This document shows, piece after piece, positions 8,391 through 17,970 of a DNA stretch of 64,000 bases. Location: contig NZ_CP098806.1 of assembly GCF_023822005.2 (NCBI RefSeq), forward strand, positions 5,082,501 to 5,146,500, read 5' to 3'. The stretch is from Dyadobacter fanqingshengii. Its GTDB lineage: Bacteria; Bacteroidota; Bacteroidia; Cytophagales; Spirosomataceae. A program made the translations under genes and the position numbers. Under the pieces are notes generated by a model. It saw nothing but the letters and a program-made list of their open reading frames with translations, did not search any database and was not told the origin of the DNA. Within the stretch, counting starts at the first letter, position 1, and the number at the start of each line of letters is the position of its first letter.

Positions 8391-9431
8391 TTACCTGGTT
8401 TTTAACCTCAAAACAACCTGATAAACAGTCTCTTCGTTTTTGATAGCGAGTTCATGTTCATGGGGATAAAGCAATTCCAGTCGCTTATTTACGCTTGCAA
8501 GCCCGAATCCGCTGTGCTTTTCCACAACAGATATCTTTTTTTCGCGCTTATCATGGGAGTTCCTAATAGAGAAAAGGATCAAATCTTCCCATGTTTTTAA
8601 TTCAATGGAAATGTAGATCTTTTCGTCAGCCGTATTTTTCGAATGCTTGAATGCATTTTCAATAAAAACGATTAGTAGCATAGGGGCGATCTTCATGTCC
8701 GAACTGGTAATTTCCTCAAAATTTGTTGTCAGGACGAGCCTGTCGCCAATCCGGATCTTTTCGAATTCAATGTAATTATGAATGTAGATGAGCTCGTCTT
8801 TTAGCGGAACAAACACCTCATTGGCTTCATAAACAGAATATCTGAGTAGGTCCGAAAGCTTCAAAAGCAGCGGTGGAATGCGCTCATGCTGCGTGAGCGA
8901 CAAGCCGTATAAATTATTCAATGTATTAAACAAAAAATGCGGACTCAGCTGTGATTGGAGCAAATGGAGCTCACTTTTGTTGTGCTCCGCCGCCGCCCGC
9001 GCCTCTTTTAACTGGTTTTGCGTAACACTACGCGCCAGCTTAATGAGCATTCCCAATGCTAAGCCACTCAGCAAAAAAGGGACCCAGTATAAAAGCAAAT
9101 TCAGCGGGCCGTAGTCTTCGTTGAGATATTCGGCGTGCACAAACAGGAATACGATACTGCCAAATGTGATAACAGAGAGCGTAATAAGCACTTCGTTGGA
9201 GATCGTTTTGTATTTCGAAGCCCACAATTGCCCGAAATGCCTGCCCATGAAGATGCAAATAATAAGGCAAGCCGTTGCCGCAGCCGCCACAGCTTCATCA
9301 TTATTTGTCCCGACTGCATTTGCAAAAGCATCAGCAGCCAGCCAAATAGGCCCAGCCGCGATCGCCGCCAACAAATAGTAAATGTTAGTGCGCACAAATT
9401 GCACAAGTTGATGTTCAGCTAACTGCTTCAT
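8391..9431 (-). CDS. LytS/YpdA-type sensor histidine kinase
   Basis: A protein of 346 residues. Four hydrophobic segments fill the first 135 residues. A short coiled linker (KEARAAAEHNKSELHLLQ) leads to the PF06580-type kinase box QLSPHFLFNTLNNL with phospho-acceptor His165. The ATPase part shows IAPMLLIVFIENAFKHS (N box) and SGFGLASVNKRLELLY (G box). No periplasmic sensor domain is present, so the signal is probably sensed within the membrane. It is co-transcribed with the LytTR regulator. Confidence 0.94.
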   Translation of the reverse strand: MKQLAEHQLVQFVRTNIYYLLAAIAAGPIWLAADAFANAVGTNNDEAVAAAATACLIICIFMGRHFGQLWASKYKTISNEVLITLSVITFGSIVFLFVHAEYLNEDYGPLNLLLYWVPFLLSGLALGMLIKLARSVTQNQLKEARAAAEHNKSELHLLQSQLSPHFLFNTLNNLYGLSLTQHERIPPLLLKLSDLLRYSVYEANEVFVPLKDELIYIHNYIEFEKIRIGDRLVLTTNFEEITSSDMKIAPMLLIVFIENAFKHSKNTADEKIYISIELKTWEDLILFSIRNSHDKREKKISVVEKHSGFGLASVNKRLELLYPHEHELAIKNEETVYQVVLRLKTR

Positions 9432-9680
9432 GGCTCACTCCGTTTTTTATCCATTTTATGTGCCGCAAATGTGCTTAACCGCTTCAATTTAAAGAACTAT
9501 TCGGGTCATACACTGCCTGGCTCGTGACGAAATGCCCGTTCGTTTGGTCGAATTGGTTTGACCTGTCAAAAATGGGTTCTATCAGTAAAAAGTGCTTGTC
9601 CGACAAGCGTGTTTCCGTCCGGTTTATGCTTCGCCAATATTTGACCCATTCAAATTGATTTAGCCATAAAACCAGAAAAG

Positions 9681-11903
9681 ATGAAAACGTCCAGCTTGCT
9701 CTTGTTTATCACATTGCTTACAATGCCTGCAATGGCCCAAACGCCTGCAACCCAAAACCCGCCAGCCGAAAAAGCGCCGGAAAAGGCCAAAGATATCAAT
9801 TTGAATGAGGTGATCATTACGAAAAAGAAGCCGCTGATTGTCCAGGAAATTGATAAAACCGTTGTCAATGTAGAATCAATGATCAGCGCGGCCGCCAGCA
9901 ATACTTTGGAAGTTTTGGAAAAAACGCCGGGCATTTCCATCAACAGCAACGGTGAGATCAGCCTCAATGGCCGTAGCGGTGTGTTGGTGCTGATCGACGG
10001 GAAAAACACTTACTTATCCGGGCAGGATCTTGCGGCTTATCTGAAATCTTTACCGGGGGGCAACCTGGACAAGATCGAGCTTATTGACAATCCATCTGCG
10101 AAGTACGACGCGTCGGGCAATGCAATCATTAATATCAGGCTGAAAAAGAACAGGATAGGAGGACTTACAGGCAGCGTTTCCCTGGGTGCTTCGCTTGGCA
10201 GATACGCCCGGAACAATGATGCGGTTAACTTAAATTACAATCACAAAAAACTGAACCTGTTTGCAAACCTGGGCTATAATGAAGAGAAAAATTATCGCGA
10301 AGACCATTTCGACAGACGCTTTTTCAGTGAAGGCGGCGCATTGATCTCGACGGTTGATCTGCAAAATAATTTAGTTTACAAAGACCGGGGTTTCAACGCC
10401 AATATCGGGATGGATTATGCGGCAACCGCAAAGACGGTGTACGGTTTCATCTTCAATGTAAATAAGGGAAGGAGAAATGGTGTGTTTAATTATGAAAGCA
10501 ATGATTTTGATGCAAAAAATAGGCTGGAACGCACCGGAGAAGGCGATACGCGTGCCAAAGACACCCGGACAAACTTGGGTTTCAACTTCAATTTGCAGCA
10601 TAAATTTGATAGTAAAGGCAAAGAGCTTTCAGCGGACATTAACTATTTGAATTATAACTCCAATGGAAACCAGGCTTTGCAGAACTTCACTTACGCGCCG
10701 GAAGGGGCGTTAATCGGACAGGAAACGTTCCGTTACGTCATCCCGGCCGGCATCGACATTTACACAGCCAAAGCGGACTATGTACATCCACTGAAAAACA
10801 AAGCGAGAATTGAAGCGGGTTTCAAATCCAGCATCGTGGACAATGATAACCTGAACAAATTTTACAATGTGAGGGGCGCTGAGGAAACGATTGATAACAG
10901 GCAATCCAATCATTTTAAATACCATGAAAATATCAATGCTGTGTATTTAAATAGCCAGAAATCGTGGAAACGACTGGGTGTTCAAATAGGCTTACGCGCT
11001 GAAAATACATTGGTCAGAGGCAATCAGCTGGGGAATGACGAAGTTCGCGGGAGTAGTTTTACCAAAAACTATACCGGACTATTCCCGAGCGCGTACATAA
11101 GTTATAAATTGGATACGCTGGGCAAAAACACATTGGGCTTAATGGCCGTGAGACGGATCACCCGCCCGAACTATCAGCTGCTTAATCCTTTCGTTTTTTA
11201 CCGCGACCAGTATTCGTACACATCAGGAAACCCGATGCTTAACCCGCAATATCAGAGCCGGATAGAGCTTAAATTTCAGCATAAGCAGTTCCTGAACATG
11301 GGTTTGAGTTACAACACATTTTCGGACCTCATTTTCCAGACTACGGAGGCGGTTAATGACATTTTTACAACGAGGCCTAAGAATATTGCAGGCGGATTTA
11401 TGCTATTGCTAAACACAACCGTGTCCACTTCTCCTACCAAATGGTGGTATTTAAATTATACTGCGCGTCTTTCTAAAATTGGTATGAATGGCCGGGTTTA
11501 TACTGAAAACCTGCATTTTGATGTGAACATTCTGCGCCTGGAAATAAACAATTACTTCACGATCAGCCCAAGTTGGAATGCTGAGCTGGGCGGTTATTAC
11601 GCCAGTCGTGACATGAACGGACAGACATTAACCAAAGGAATGTACCGGGTGAATGGTGCCGTTCAGAAAAAGATCTGGAAAGGGAAAGGTAGCCTGCGCG
11701 TTGCATTCGACGATATCTTTCATTCCTGGATTTATAATAACCGATCATTAAGCCTCAAACAATCGGAATATTTTCAAACCAGTGAATCGGACACCCAGCG
11801 TATCAGTTTCGCAATGACCTATCGTTTTGGCAAAGAAACCTTCGCGCGCAAACGCCGGCACAATAACAATGCATCGGATGAGGAGAAAGGAAGAATTGAA
11901 TGA
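9681..11903 (+). CDS. Outer-membrane beta-barrel protein, TonB-dependent-receptor-like
   Basis: A protein of 740 residues. A signal peptide (to about AMA-QTPA, residue 20) is followed by a plug-like domain (DINLNEVIITKKKPLIVQ, NTLEVLEKTPGISI, LDKIELIDNPSAKYDASGNA) and a long barrel of alternating aromatic strands that ends near the C-terminus (ISFAMTYRFG). It has no carboxypeptidase-like N-domain and no SusD partner, so it belongs to the shorter outer-membrane barrel family found in Bacteroidota rather than to SusC. The last 30 residues after the barrel are basic and polar. It is divergent from the LytS/LytTR pair across 249 bases, which suggests their control. The cargo is unknown. Confidence 0.85.
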   Translation: MKTSSLLLFITLLTMPAMAQTPATQNPPAEKAPEKAKDINLNEVIITKKKPLIVQEIDKTVVNVESMISAAASNTLEVLEKTPGISINSNGEISLNGRSGVLVLIDGKNTYLSGQDLAAYLKSLPGGNLDKIELIDNPSAKYDASGNAIINIRLKKNRIGGLTGSVSLGASLGRYARNNDAVNLNYNHKKLNLFANLGYNEEKNYREDHFDRRFFSEGGALISTVDLQNNLVYKDRGFNANIGMDYAATAKTVYGFIFNVNKGRRNGVFNYESNDFDAKNRLERTGEGDTRAKDTRTNLGFNFNLQHKFDSKGKELSADINYLNYNSNGNQALQNFTYAPEGALIGQETFRYVIPAGIDIYTAKADYVHPLKNKARIEAGFKSSIVDNDNLNKFYNVRGAEETIDNRQSNHFKYHENINAVYLNSQKSWKRLGVQIGLRAENTLVRGNQLGNDEVRGSSFTKNYTGLFPSAYISYKLDTLGKNTLGLMAVRRITRPNYQLLNPFVFYRDQYSYTSGNPMLNPQYQSRIELKFQHKQFLNMGLSYNTFSDLIFQTTEAVNDIFTTRPKNIAGGFMLLLNTTVSTSPTKWWYLNYTARLSKIGMNGRVYTENLHFDVNILRLEINNYFTISPSWNAELGGYYASRDMNGQTLTKGMYRVNGAVQKKIWKGKGSLRVAFDDIFHSWIYNNRSLSLKQSEYFQTSESDTQRISFAMTYRFGKETFARKRRHNNNASDEEKGRIE

Positions 11904-12112
11904 ATTAAAAAGCCTGATCGCGGGTCAGTTTATTATTTGATTATCCAATGGTCTTAACGGACCGTTTTGGAGTAGAATGATTGCAGCAGGAAACGGCCGG
12001 ATTATTTTGAGTAAATTATGAAAATAACCTGCTTAACAAAATAATAGGTGTGTGAAGAATGTTGAATAAACACTGAATTTTCTGCTAGCAAAAGCACTAA
12101 ACCAAAACCCAG

Positions 12113-13579
12113 ATGGAAAAGAAGAGTACAACAAGTGAAAAGTCAAGCTCTTCCAGGAGAGACTTTGTCAAAGCGGCAGGTGTGACCGCAGCCGGTTTTA
12201 TGATTGTCCCAAGGCACGTGCTGGGTGGAAAAGGCTTTACAGCTCCCAGTGATAAATTGATTGTGGCCGGTGTCGGAGTAGGTGGCAAAGGCACATCGGA
12301 TCTTGCCAATTTTGCAAAAAGCGGGAAAGCAGACATTGCTTATCTGTGCGATGTGGACGACCGCCGCGCTGCAACGAGCATTGCCAATTATCCCAAAGCA
12401 AAATATTATAAGGATTTCCGCGAAATGTTTGAAAAGGAATCCAAAAACTTTGATGCGGTTTCTGTTTCAACACCAGACCATACGCACGCGGTGGTAGCCA
12501 TGGCCGCCATGCAGCTGGGCAAGCACGTGTATGTGCAAAAACCAATGACGCACGACATTTACGAAGCAAGAAAACTGACCGAAGCAGCCGCGAAATATAA
12601 AGTGGTGACCCAAATGGGCAACCAGGGTTCATCCGGCGACGGCGTAAGAACATTGCACGAATGGTATGACGCAGGCATTATTGGCGATGTAGACACCGTT
12701 TATATCTGGACCAACCGGCCGATCTGGCCACAAGGCATTCCCTGGCCATCGGAAAAACCGGCAGTTCCCAAAGAACTCGATTGGGATCTCTGGCTGGGAA
12801 CCGCTCCTAAAAAAGATTACGTAGACAATCTGATCCCCGGAAGCTGGAGAGGATGGTGGGATTATGGAACAGGCGCATTGGGCGATTTGGGTTGCCACTT
12901 GATGGAAGCCCCATTCCGCGTCCTTGGCTTGAAATATGCAACTGATATGCAGGCCAGTGTAGGCAGTGTTTTTACAGCATTTGGCAAAAGAGGCGTTTTC
13001 CCGGACAGCTGCCCACCATCAAGCCACGCAACCTTAACTTTCCCCAAAACAGCCAAAACCAAAGGCCCGGTAACCATGCACTGGATGGATGGCGGCATCA
13101 AACCGGAACGCCCTGAAGAGCTCGGGCCGAATGAATTGTTCGGAGACGGCAACAGCGGTATTTTGTTTGTGGGTTCAAAAGGCAAGATGATGGCCAGCGA
13201 ATATGCTGCTAATCCTCGCTTGCTGCCATTGAGCAAAATGGAGGAAGTGAAAGTAAAACAAAAATTCGCCCGCGTACCAGGAAGCGCCGATGGCCACTAT
13301 GCGCAATGGGTAGAAGGCTGTATCGCAGGTTATGGGAAAATGGAGTTAAGCTCACCATTCGAGCTGGCAGGCCCATTGACCGAAGCGATCCTGGGGGCCA
13401 ACCTGGCAATCCGCGGTGCAGATATGCCAAAGGCGAGAGAGGATGGAAAAGGTTTTACGTATCCGGGAAGCAATATGAAAATGCTTTGGGATGCTCAAAA
13501 TATGAAGGTGACCAACTTCGACGAGGTGAACCAATTCGTCCGCCGCAACTATCGGGACGGTTGGAGCTTGGGAGTTTAA
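12113..13579 (+). CDS. Tat-exported Gfo/Idh/MocA family oxidoreductase (long form)
   Basis: A protein of 488 residues. The Tat signal SSSRRDFVKAAGVTAAGF is clear (from residue 12). The nucleotide-binding part has VAGVGVGGKG and the motif VYVQKPMTHD, the family's EKP region with Gln in place of Glu. The C-domain (DWDLWLGTAPKKDY, WWDYGTGALGDLGCHLME) is typical of the long, secreted Bacteroidota/Planctomycetota subgroup. A strong hairpin terminator follows the stop. It appears monocistronic. The sugar substrate cannot be told. Confidence 0.9.
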   Translation: MEKKSTTSEKSSSSRRDFVKAAGVTAAGFMIVPRHVLGGKGFTAPSDKLIVAGVGVGGKGTSDLANFAKSGKADIAYLCDVDDRRAATSIANYPKAKYYKDFREMFEKESKNFDAVSVSTPDHTHAVVAMAAMQLGKHVYVQKPMTHDIYEARKLTEAAAKYKVVTQMGNQGSSGDGVRTLHEWYDAGIIGDVDTVYIWTNRPIWPQGIPWPSEKPAVPKELDWDLWLGTAPKKDYVDNLIPGSWRGWWDYGTGALGDLGCHLMEAPFRVLGLKYATDMQASVGSVFTAFGKRGVFPDSCPPSSHATLTFPKTAKTKGPVTMHWMDGGIKPERPEELGPNELFGDGNSGILFVGSKGKMMASEYAANPRLLPLSKMEEVKVKQKFARVPGSADGHYAQWVEGCIAGYGKMELSSPFELAGPLTEAILGANLAIRGADMPKAREDGKGFTYPGSNMKMLWDAQNMKVTNFDEVNQFVRRNYRDGWSLGV

Positions 13580-13599
13580 AATTAAGACTATACTTTGCC

Positions 13600-13631
13600 A
13601 AAATAGCCGTGACAATTATCACGGCTATTTT
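13600..13631. terminator. Bidirectional rho-independent terminator
   Basis: A perfect 13-bp stem (AAAATAGCCGTGA / TCACGGCTATTTT) with a 6-base loop lies between two convergent genes. It has an A tract on the left and a T tract on the right, so it can serve both the oxidoreductase on the forward strand and the Nudix gene on the reverse strand. Confidence 0.92.
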
Positions 13632-13637
13632 TATGCA

Positions 13638-14366
13638 CTAACCCTTCCTACGATACAAATACGGCGCCTTGTTGGCTGCTCCGGTAAACTTCTTTTCCAA
13701 ACGTTCCAGCACATTCAAATCCAGGATCTTCTTCTGAAAATTGTTTCTGGCAAAAGGCTTGTCGTAGATGGTTTCGTAAAGCTCCTGCACGTCTTTCATG
13801 GTAAATGTTTCGGGCAGGAGGTTAAAGGCGATCAGCTTTTCATCGAGATTGAACCGCAGTGCAGCTAATGCCTTTTCTACGATTTCATTGTGGTCAATGA
13901 TCATGTCAGGCAGTTCTTTAATGTTATACCAGCCGATTGACGAGTCAAGATCCGTTTTTTCGGGAACGACCTGGTTCAGATCCACGAGTGCGTAATAGCC
14001 AATGGAAACAAATCTCCTTGTAAACCAGTCGAATTCCTTCCCATGCTGCCCGTTTTCACTAAGGAGCTCAGGATTAAGCTTAATAAGCTTGTTTATGAAT
14101 AGGAGGCTGTTTCTGGCGGCTTTACCAAAAATGTAAAACTGGTCGAGATATATTTCGCTGATGCCCGTTCGCTGTTGAAGTATGCGGTTTGCAGCCGCGT
14201 CAATGTCTTCATCCTGCGAAACGAACCCACCTGGTAATGCCCAGAAATCGCCGTTAAAATTGAGCTTAGGCACTAATACTTTCAACTGTTTGTCGTGGTA
14301 ACCGAATATCACACAGTCGATGGACAGCTGTTGAATGTAATTCTGTTCACTGGGATTACGCATCAT
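13638..14366 (-). CDS. Nudix-fold transcriptional regulator (NrtR/AraR-like)
   Basis: A protein of 242 residues. Residues 10-150 form a Nudix domain (LPGGFVSQDEDIDAAANRIL) and the C-terminal third is a winged helix (FTMKDVQELYETIYDKPFARNNFQKKI). In the Nudix box the catalytic REUxEE is replaced by R61-I-L-Q-Q-R66, so all three metal-binding glutamates are missing and hydrolysis is unlikely; this is the pattern of sensor-repressors such as NrtR and the Bacteroidota AraR. It is divergent from the ThuA/sugar-dehydrogenase gene, and a long palindrome lies between the two. The ligand is probably a sugar or sugar derivative. Confidence 0.88.
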   Translation of the reverse strand: MMRNPSEQNYIQQLSIDCVIFGYHDKQLKVLVPKLNFNGDFWALPGGFVSQDEDIDAAANRILQQRTGISEIYLDQFYIFGKAARNSLLFINKLIKLNPELLSENGQHGKEFDWFTRRFVSIGYYALVDLNQVVPEKTDLDSSIGWYNIKELPDMIIDHNEIVEKALAALRFNLDEKLIAFNLLPETFTMKDVQELYETIYDKPFARNNFQKKILDLNVLERLEKKFTGAANKAPYLYRRKG

Positions 14367-14390
14367 GTAGGTTTAGGATATGGTAAAATA

Positions 14391-14398
14391 CAAATGTA
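14391..14398 (-). promoter_or_regulatory. Bacteroidota -7 element for the Nudix regulator gene
   Basis: On the reverse strand this is TACATTTG, an exact TAnnTTTG match, 24 bases before the regulator's ATG. The palindrome at 14410-14440 covers the place where its -33 element should be. Confidence 0.55.
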
Positions 14399-14409
14399 AA
14401 ATAGAAAAA

Positions 14410-14440
14410 TATTTATTGTCTAATTTTTAGACAATAAATA
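14410..14440. promoter_or_regulatory. Palindromic operator of the Nudix regulator (predicted)
   Basis: Two perfect 14-base arms, TATTTATTGTCTAA and TTAGACAATAAATA, are separated by TTT. The site lies in the 120-base divergent region and spans the -33 positions of both promoters whose -7 elements are at 14391-14398 and 14450-14457. Nudix-type regulators of this class bind symmetric AT-rich sites of similar size, so binding by the adjacent gene product is a well-supported inference but not shown. Confidence 0.75.
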
Positions 14441-14449
14441 AATTAATTA

Positions 14450-14457
14450 TAGCTTTG
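14450..14457 (+). promoter_or_regulatory. Bacteroidota -7 element for the ThuA/sugar dehydrogenase gene
   Basis: TAGCTTTG matches TAnnTTTG and lies 29 bases before the ATG at 14487. Its -33 region falls in the right arm of the palindrome. Confidence 0.55.
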
Positions 14458-14486
14458 TTTCACTTAATCAAAAACCAGGATATCGG

Positions 14487-17400
14487 ATGAAAGTTAAATT
14501 TCTACTATTGCAGGTGCTCACTTTGAGTTTTTGCATGGTTTTACAAACCGCTGATGCGCAAAATGCTAAGGTTAACGTATTGGTTTTCAGTAAAACGGCC
14601 TCTTTCCGGCACGAATCCATTGCTGCTGGCAAAACGGCCTTGTCGAAGATGGCGAAGGAAAAAGGTTTTGGTGTCAGCTTTACAGAAGATGCCGGCCAGT
14701 TCAACGAGCCTAATCTGAAAAAATATAATACGGTTGTATTCCTGAACACCACTGGCGATGTGCTGACTAACGAGCAGCAAGTCGCATTTGAGCGGTACAT
14801 TCAGGCGGGTGGAGGTTACACCGGCATTCACGCGGCTACGGATACGGAATATGAATGGCCTTGGTACGGGCAATTGGCAGGTGCTTATTTTCTGGATCAT
14901 CCGATGACACCCAGCAATGTGCAGAAAGGAAAATTTATAGTGACCGAAAAAAATCATTGGGCTACACAAGGCATGCCAGATGAGTTTGAGAAAACGGATG
15001 AATTTTACAGCTTCAAAGACATTTCACCCAAGATCAAGGTCGTTCTTAAAATTGACGAAAAGAGCTACATAGGAGGTAAAAACCCTGATTTTCACCCGAT
15101 GGCCTGGTATCAGGAATTTGACGGAGGCCGTTCCTTTTATACTGCAATGGGGCATACAGACGAGACATTCTCGGACCCTCTCTTTTTGAACCATCTTTAT
15201 GCCGGCATCAAATATACAGCAGGTGGTGATGCGCCAAAAGCAGTTGATTTCTCCAAATCGAGGCCCGAAGAGAACCGGTTTACCAAAGTTATTCTGGAAG
15301 AAAAGCTGGATGAACCAATGGAGCTGAGCGTGCTAGATAAAGATCGTATCCTATTCATTCAGCGTAAAGGCGAAGTCCGGCTTTATAATGTTAAAACCAA
15401 AGAGTTGAAAAACATTGCCACCATTCCTGTCAGTACAAAGTACAAAAACAAGGAAGGCAAAGAGTCAACAGGTGAAGACGGACTTTTAGGCTTAAACAAA
15501 GACCCGAATTTTGCGCAAAACCACTGGATCTACTTATATTATTCCATTCCCGAAGCGCCAAAGAATGTGCTTGCAAGGTTTGAAATGAAAGGTGATCAGC
15601 TGGATCTTGAATCAAAAAAGGTGTTGTTGGAAGTAGAGACGCAGCGTGAAGAATGCTGTCATACGGGCGGTTCAATTGCCTGGGACAAAGCGGGTAATCT
15701 GTATTTATCAACAGGCGATAACACCAATCCGCACGGCTCGAGCGGTTACAGCCCGAGTGACGAGCGGGAGGGCAGATCGGCATGGGATGCGCAAAAATCC
15801 TCTGCCAACACAAATGACCTTCGTGGCAAGATCATTCGGATTAAACCACAGCCGGACGGGTCATATACCATTCCGGAAGGCAATCTTTTTGCAAAAGGCA
15901 CACCACAAACGCGCCCGGAAATTTTCACAATGGGCCACAGAAACCCATTCCGGATCTCTATTGATCAGAAGACAAATTACGTATATTGGGGTGAGGTTGG
16001 CCCGGATGCAGCAAAGCCGGATTCGAGCAGAGGGCCTGCGGGGCACGATGAGGTAGGTCAGGCGCGTAAAGCTGGCAATTTTGGCTGGCCGCATTTTGTA
16101 GGGGACAATAAGGCATATAACAAATTTGATTTCACCGCAAACAAGTCCTCGGAACTGTGGGACGTAGCTGCTCCTACAAATAACTCTCCCAATAACACGG
16201 GGTTGAAAGTGCTTCCACCGGCTCAAAAGGCATTTATCTGGTATCCTTACGGCGCGTCGAAAGAGTTTCCTTTAACCGGAAGCGGCGGGAGAAATGCGAT
16301 GGCAGGGCCTGTTTTTTACTCAGATGCATTTCAGCCAGCAACCAACGCATTCCCGGCTTATTATAATGGCAAACTGCTCACTTACGACTGGATGCGCGGC
16401 TGGATCATGTCTGTCACCATGGATAAGGAAGGCAATTTTGCTGCGATGGAACGGTTTATGCCCAGCTACAAATTCTCAAATCCAATGGATATGGAATTTG
16501 CTGAAAACGGCGATTTGTATATGCTGGAATACGGAACCGGATGGTTTTCCGCCAACGACGATGCGCGTTTGATCCGCATCGAATACAACGGTGGCAACCG
16601 CAAGCCGCAGATTCAGATGGCTGCTAACAAAATGGGAGGTGCAGCGCCGCTTGCATTGAAATTGGATGCGAAGGGCACTGTTGATGCCGATAATGATGTG
16701 CTGACCTATTCCTGGAAAATTACTTCTAAAAATGGTTTTACAAAGCTGATCAACACGCCCGAGGCAAATATAACACTTTCAAAACTTGGGATTTACAAAG
16801 CAACTTTGACGGTTAATGATGGCAAAGGTGGCGTCAACACGCAGTCGATGGACATTACAGTGGGGAATGAGCCGCCTGTGTTGAGCCTCAATATGCCAAT
16901 GGGCAACAAGTCGTTCTATTCGGCTAACAAGCCTTTTAATTACGACGTCAAAGTTTCAGACAGGGAAGATGGAACCTTGGAAAAAGGCATTGATGCAGAG
17001 CGTGTTGCGGTGAATATCGATTATCTGGCCGAGGGTTTTGACAAGATTGCCATTGCCCAGGGGCATCGTTCCGCGGACGCAAGTGCGGCTTTTGCCCCAG
17101 GTAAAAAACTGATTGAAGCGAGCGATTGCAAAGCATGTCATAGTGTGGATAAAAAGTCGATCGGGCCGGCTTATCGCGAGGTTTCGGCAAAGTACAAAGG
17201 CGATAATTCCGCCGTTGAACGACTGACGAAGAAAGTGATCGCCGGGGGAGGGGGCGTTTGGGGTGAAACGGCTATGGCGGCGCATCCGCAGTTATCGGCG
17301 GCTGATGCATCCGAAATGGTCAAGTACATTCTGAATGTTACCAATGAAAAGCCAAAGGAAAAATCAATGCCGGTGAAAGGCAGCTATGTGGCCAAAGTGC

Positions 17401-17936
17401 CAACCGGCGATAAAGGTAAGGGCGTGTACATTGTCCGGGCAGCATATGAAGACGGCGGTGCCAGCGGATTGCCATCACTGAAATCGGAAAAAACGCTTGT
17501 CTTGAAAAATGCGAAGGTCGATATGCACAGCTTTGACGTCTACGAAGACATGATGAAAATTTCAAATGGCGGAATGAACCTGGCCATTGCTTCCAAATCC
17601 GGTGCCTACGTTGTGCTGAAACAAACGGATTTGAATGGAATTTCGGAACTGCAATTACAGGCCATTGCACCAAAACCTCAGCTGAATGCTGTTGGCGGGA
17701 AAGTAGAAGTTCGGCTCGACAGCCCAACAGGTCCGGTAGTAGGGTCGTCGGAATTTCTGGAACCGACCGACAAGCTGGATTTTAAGCCAAACCTGCTCAG
17801 TGTTCCCATCAAGTTTTCTGATAAGCCTGACGGCAAATTGCATGATCTGTATCTGGTCTTTACCAATCCAAAAGCGGACGGGCATTCACTCATGGTGGTT
17901 CTTGGAGCGGAATTCAAACTTGTTGAAAATCAATAA
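14487..17936 (+). CDS. Secreted ThuA - PQQ-type sugar dehydrogenase - PKD - cytochrome c multidomain protein
   Basis: A protein of 1149 residues with a signal peptide ending near ADAQ (residue 25). In order: ThuA-like domain (about 28-240, YIQAGGGYTGIHAATDTEYE); soluble-glucose-dehydrogenase-like six-bladed propeller (about 260-690, GEDGLLGLNKDPNF, TGGSIAWDKAGNLYLSTGDN, MGHRNPFRISID); PKD-like domain (about 700-785); a linker beta domain; class I cytochrome c with heme motif C881-K-A-C-H885 and likely axial Met930; and a C-terminal CBM6-like jelly roll (about 955-1149). The layout suggests periplasmic or surface oxidation of a sugar, with electrons passed to the fused heme. It is the first gene of a two-gene unit, under the Nudix regulator's palindrome. 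The substrate and whether PQQ is bound are not known. Confidence 0.88.
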   Translation: MKVKFLLLQVLTLSFCMVLQTADAQNAKVNVLVFSKTASFRHESIAAGKTALSKMAKEKGFGVSFTEDAGQFNEPNLKKYNTVVFLNTTGDVLTNEQQVAFERYIQAGGGYTGIHAATDTEYEWPWYGQLAGAYFLDHPMTPSNVQKGKFIVTEKNHWATQGMPDEFEKTDEFYSFKDISPKIKVVLKIDEKSYIGGKNPDFHPMAWYQEFDGGRSFYTAMGHTDETFSDPLFLNHLYAGIKYTAGGDAPKAVDFSKSRPEENRFTKVILEEKLDEPMELSVLDKDRILFIQRKGEVRLYNVKTKELKNIATIPVSTKYKNKEGKESTGEDGLLGLNKDPNFAQNHWIYLYYSIPEAPKNVLARFEMKGDQLDLESKKVLLEVETQREECCHTGGSIAWDKAGNLYLSTGDNTNPHGSSGYSPSDEREGRSAWDAQKSSANTNDLRGKIIRIKPQPDGSYTIPEGNLFAKGTPQTRPEIFTMGHRNPFRISIDQKTNYVYWGEVGPDAAKPDSSRGPAGHDEVGQARKAGNFGWPHFVGDNKAYNKFDFTANKSSELWDVAAPTNNSPNNTGLKVLPPAQKAFIWYPYGASKEFPLTGSGGRNAMAGPVFYSDAFQPATNAFPAYYNGKLLTYDWMRGWIMSVTMDKEGNFAAMERFMPSYKFSNPMDMEFAENGDLYMLEYGTGWFSANDDARLIRIEYNGGNRKPQIQMAANKMGGAAPLALKLDAKGTVDADNDVLTYSWKITSKNGFTKLINTPEANITLSKLGIYKATLTVNDGKGGVNTQSMDITVGNEPPVLSLNMPMGNKSFYSANKPFNYDVKVSDREDGTLEKGIDAERVAVNIDYLAEGFDKIAIAQGHRSADASAAFAPGKKLIEASDCKACHSVDKKSIGPAYREVSAKYKGDNSAVERLTKKVIAGGGGVWGETAMAAHPQLSAADASEMVKYILNVTNEKPKEKSMPVKGSYVAKVPTGDKGKGVYIVRAAYEDGGASGLPSLKSEKTLVLKNAKVDMHSFDVYEDMMKISNGGMNLAIASKSGAYVVLKQTDLNGISELQLQAIAPKPQLNAVGGKVEVRLDSPTGPVVGSSEFLEPTDKLDFKPNLLSVPIKFSDKPDGKLHDLYLVFTNPKADGHSLMVVLGAEFKLVENQ

Positions 17937-17970
17937 AACCAATCATTCTCACTTTAAATCAATTTATGCA

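Noticed and set aside
9432..9680. LytTR binding repeats between the kinase and barrel genes
   Set aside because: No convincing pair of repeated 9-10 base elements could be identified by eye, so control by the LytTR regulator is stated only as an inference from position.
11937..12010. Terminator or operator around AACGGACCGTT after the barrel gene
   Set aside because: The stem is short, has no T run and is not repeated before the next gene.
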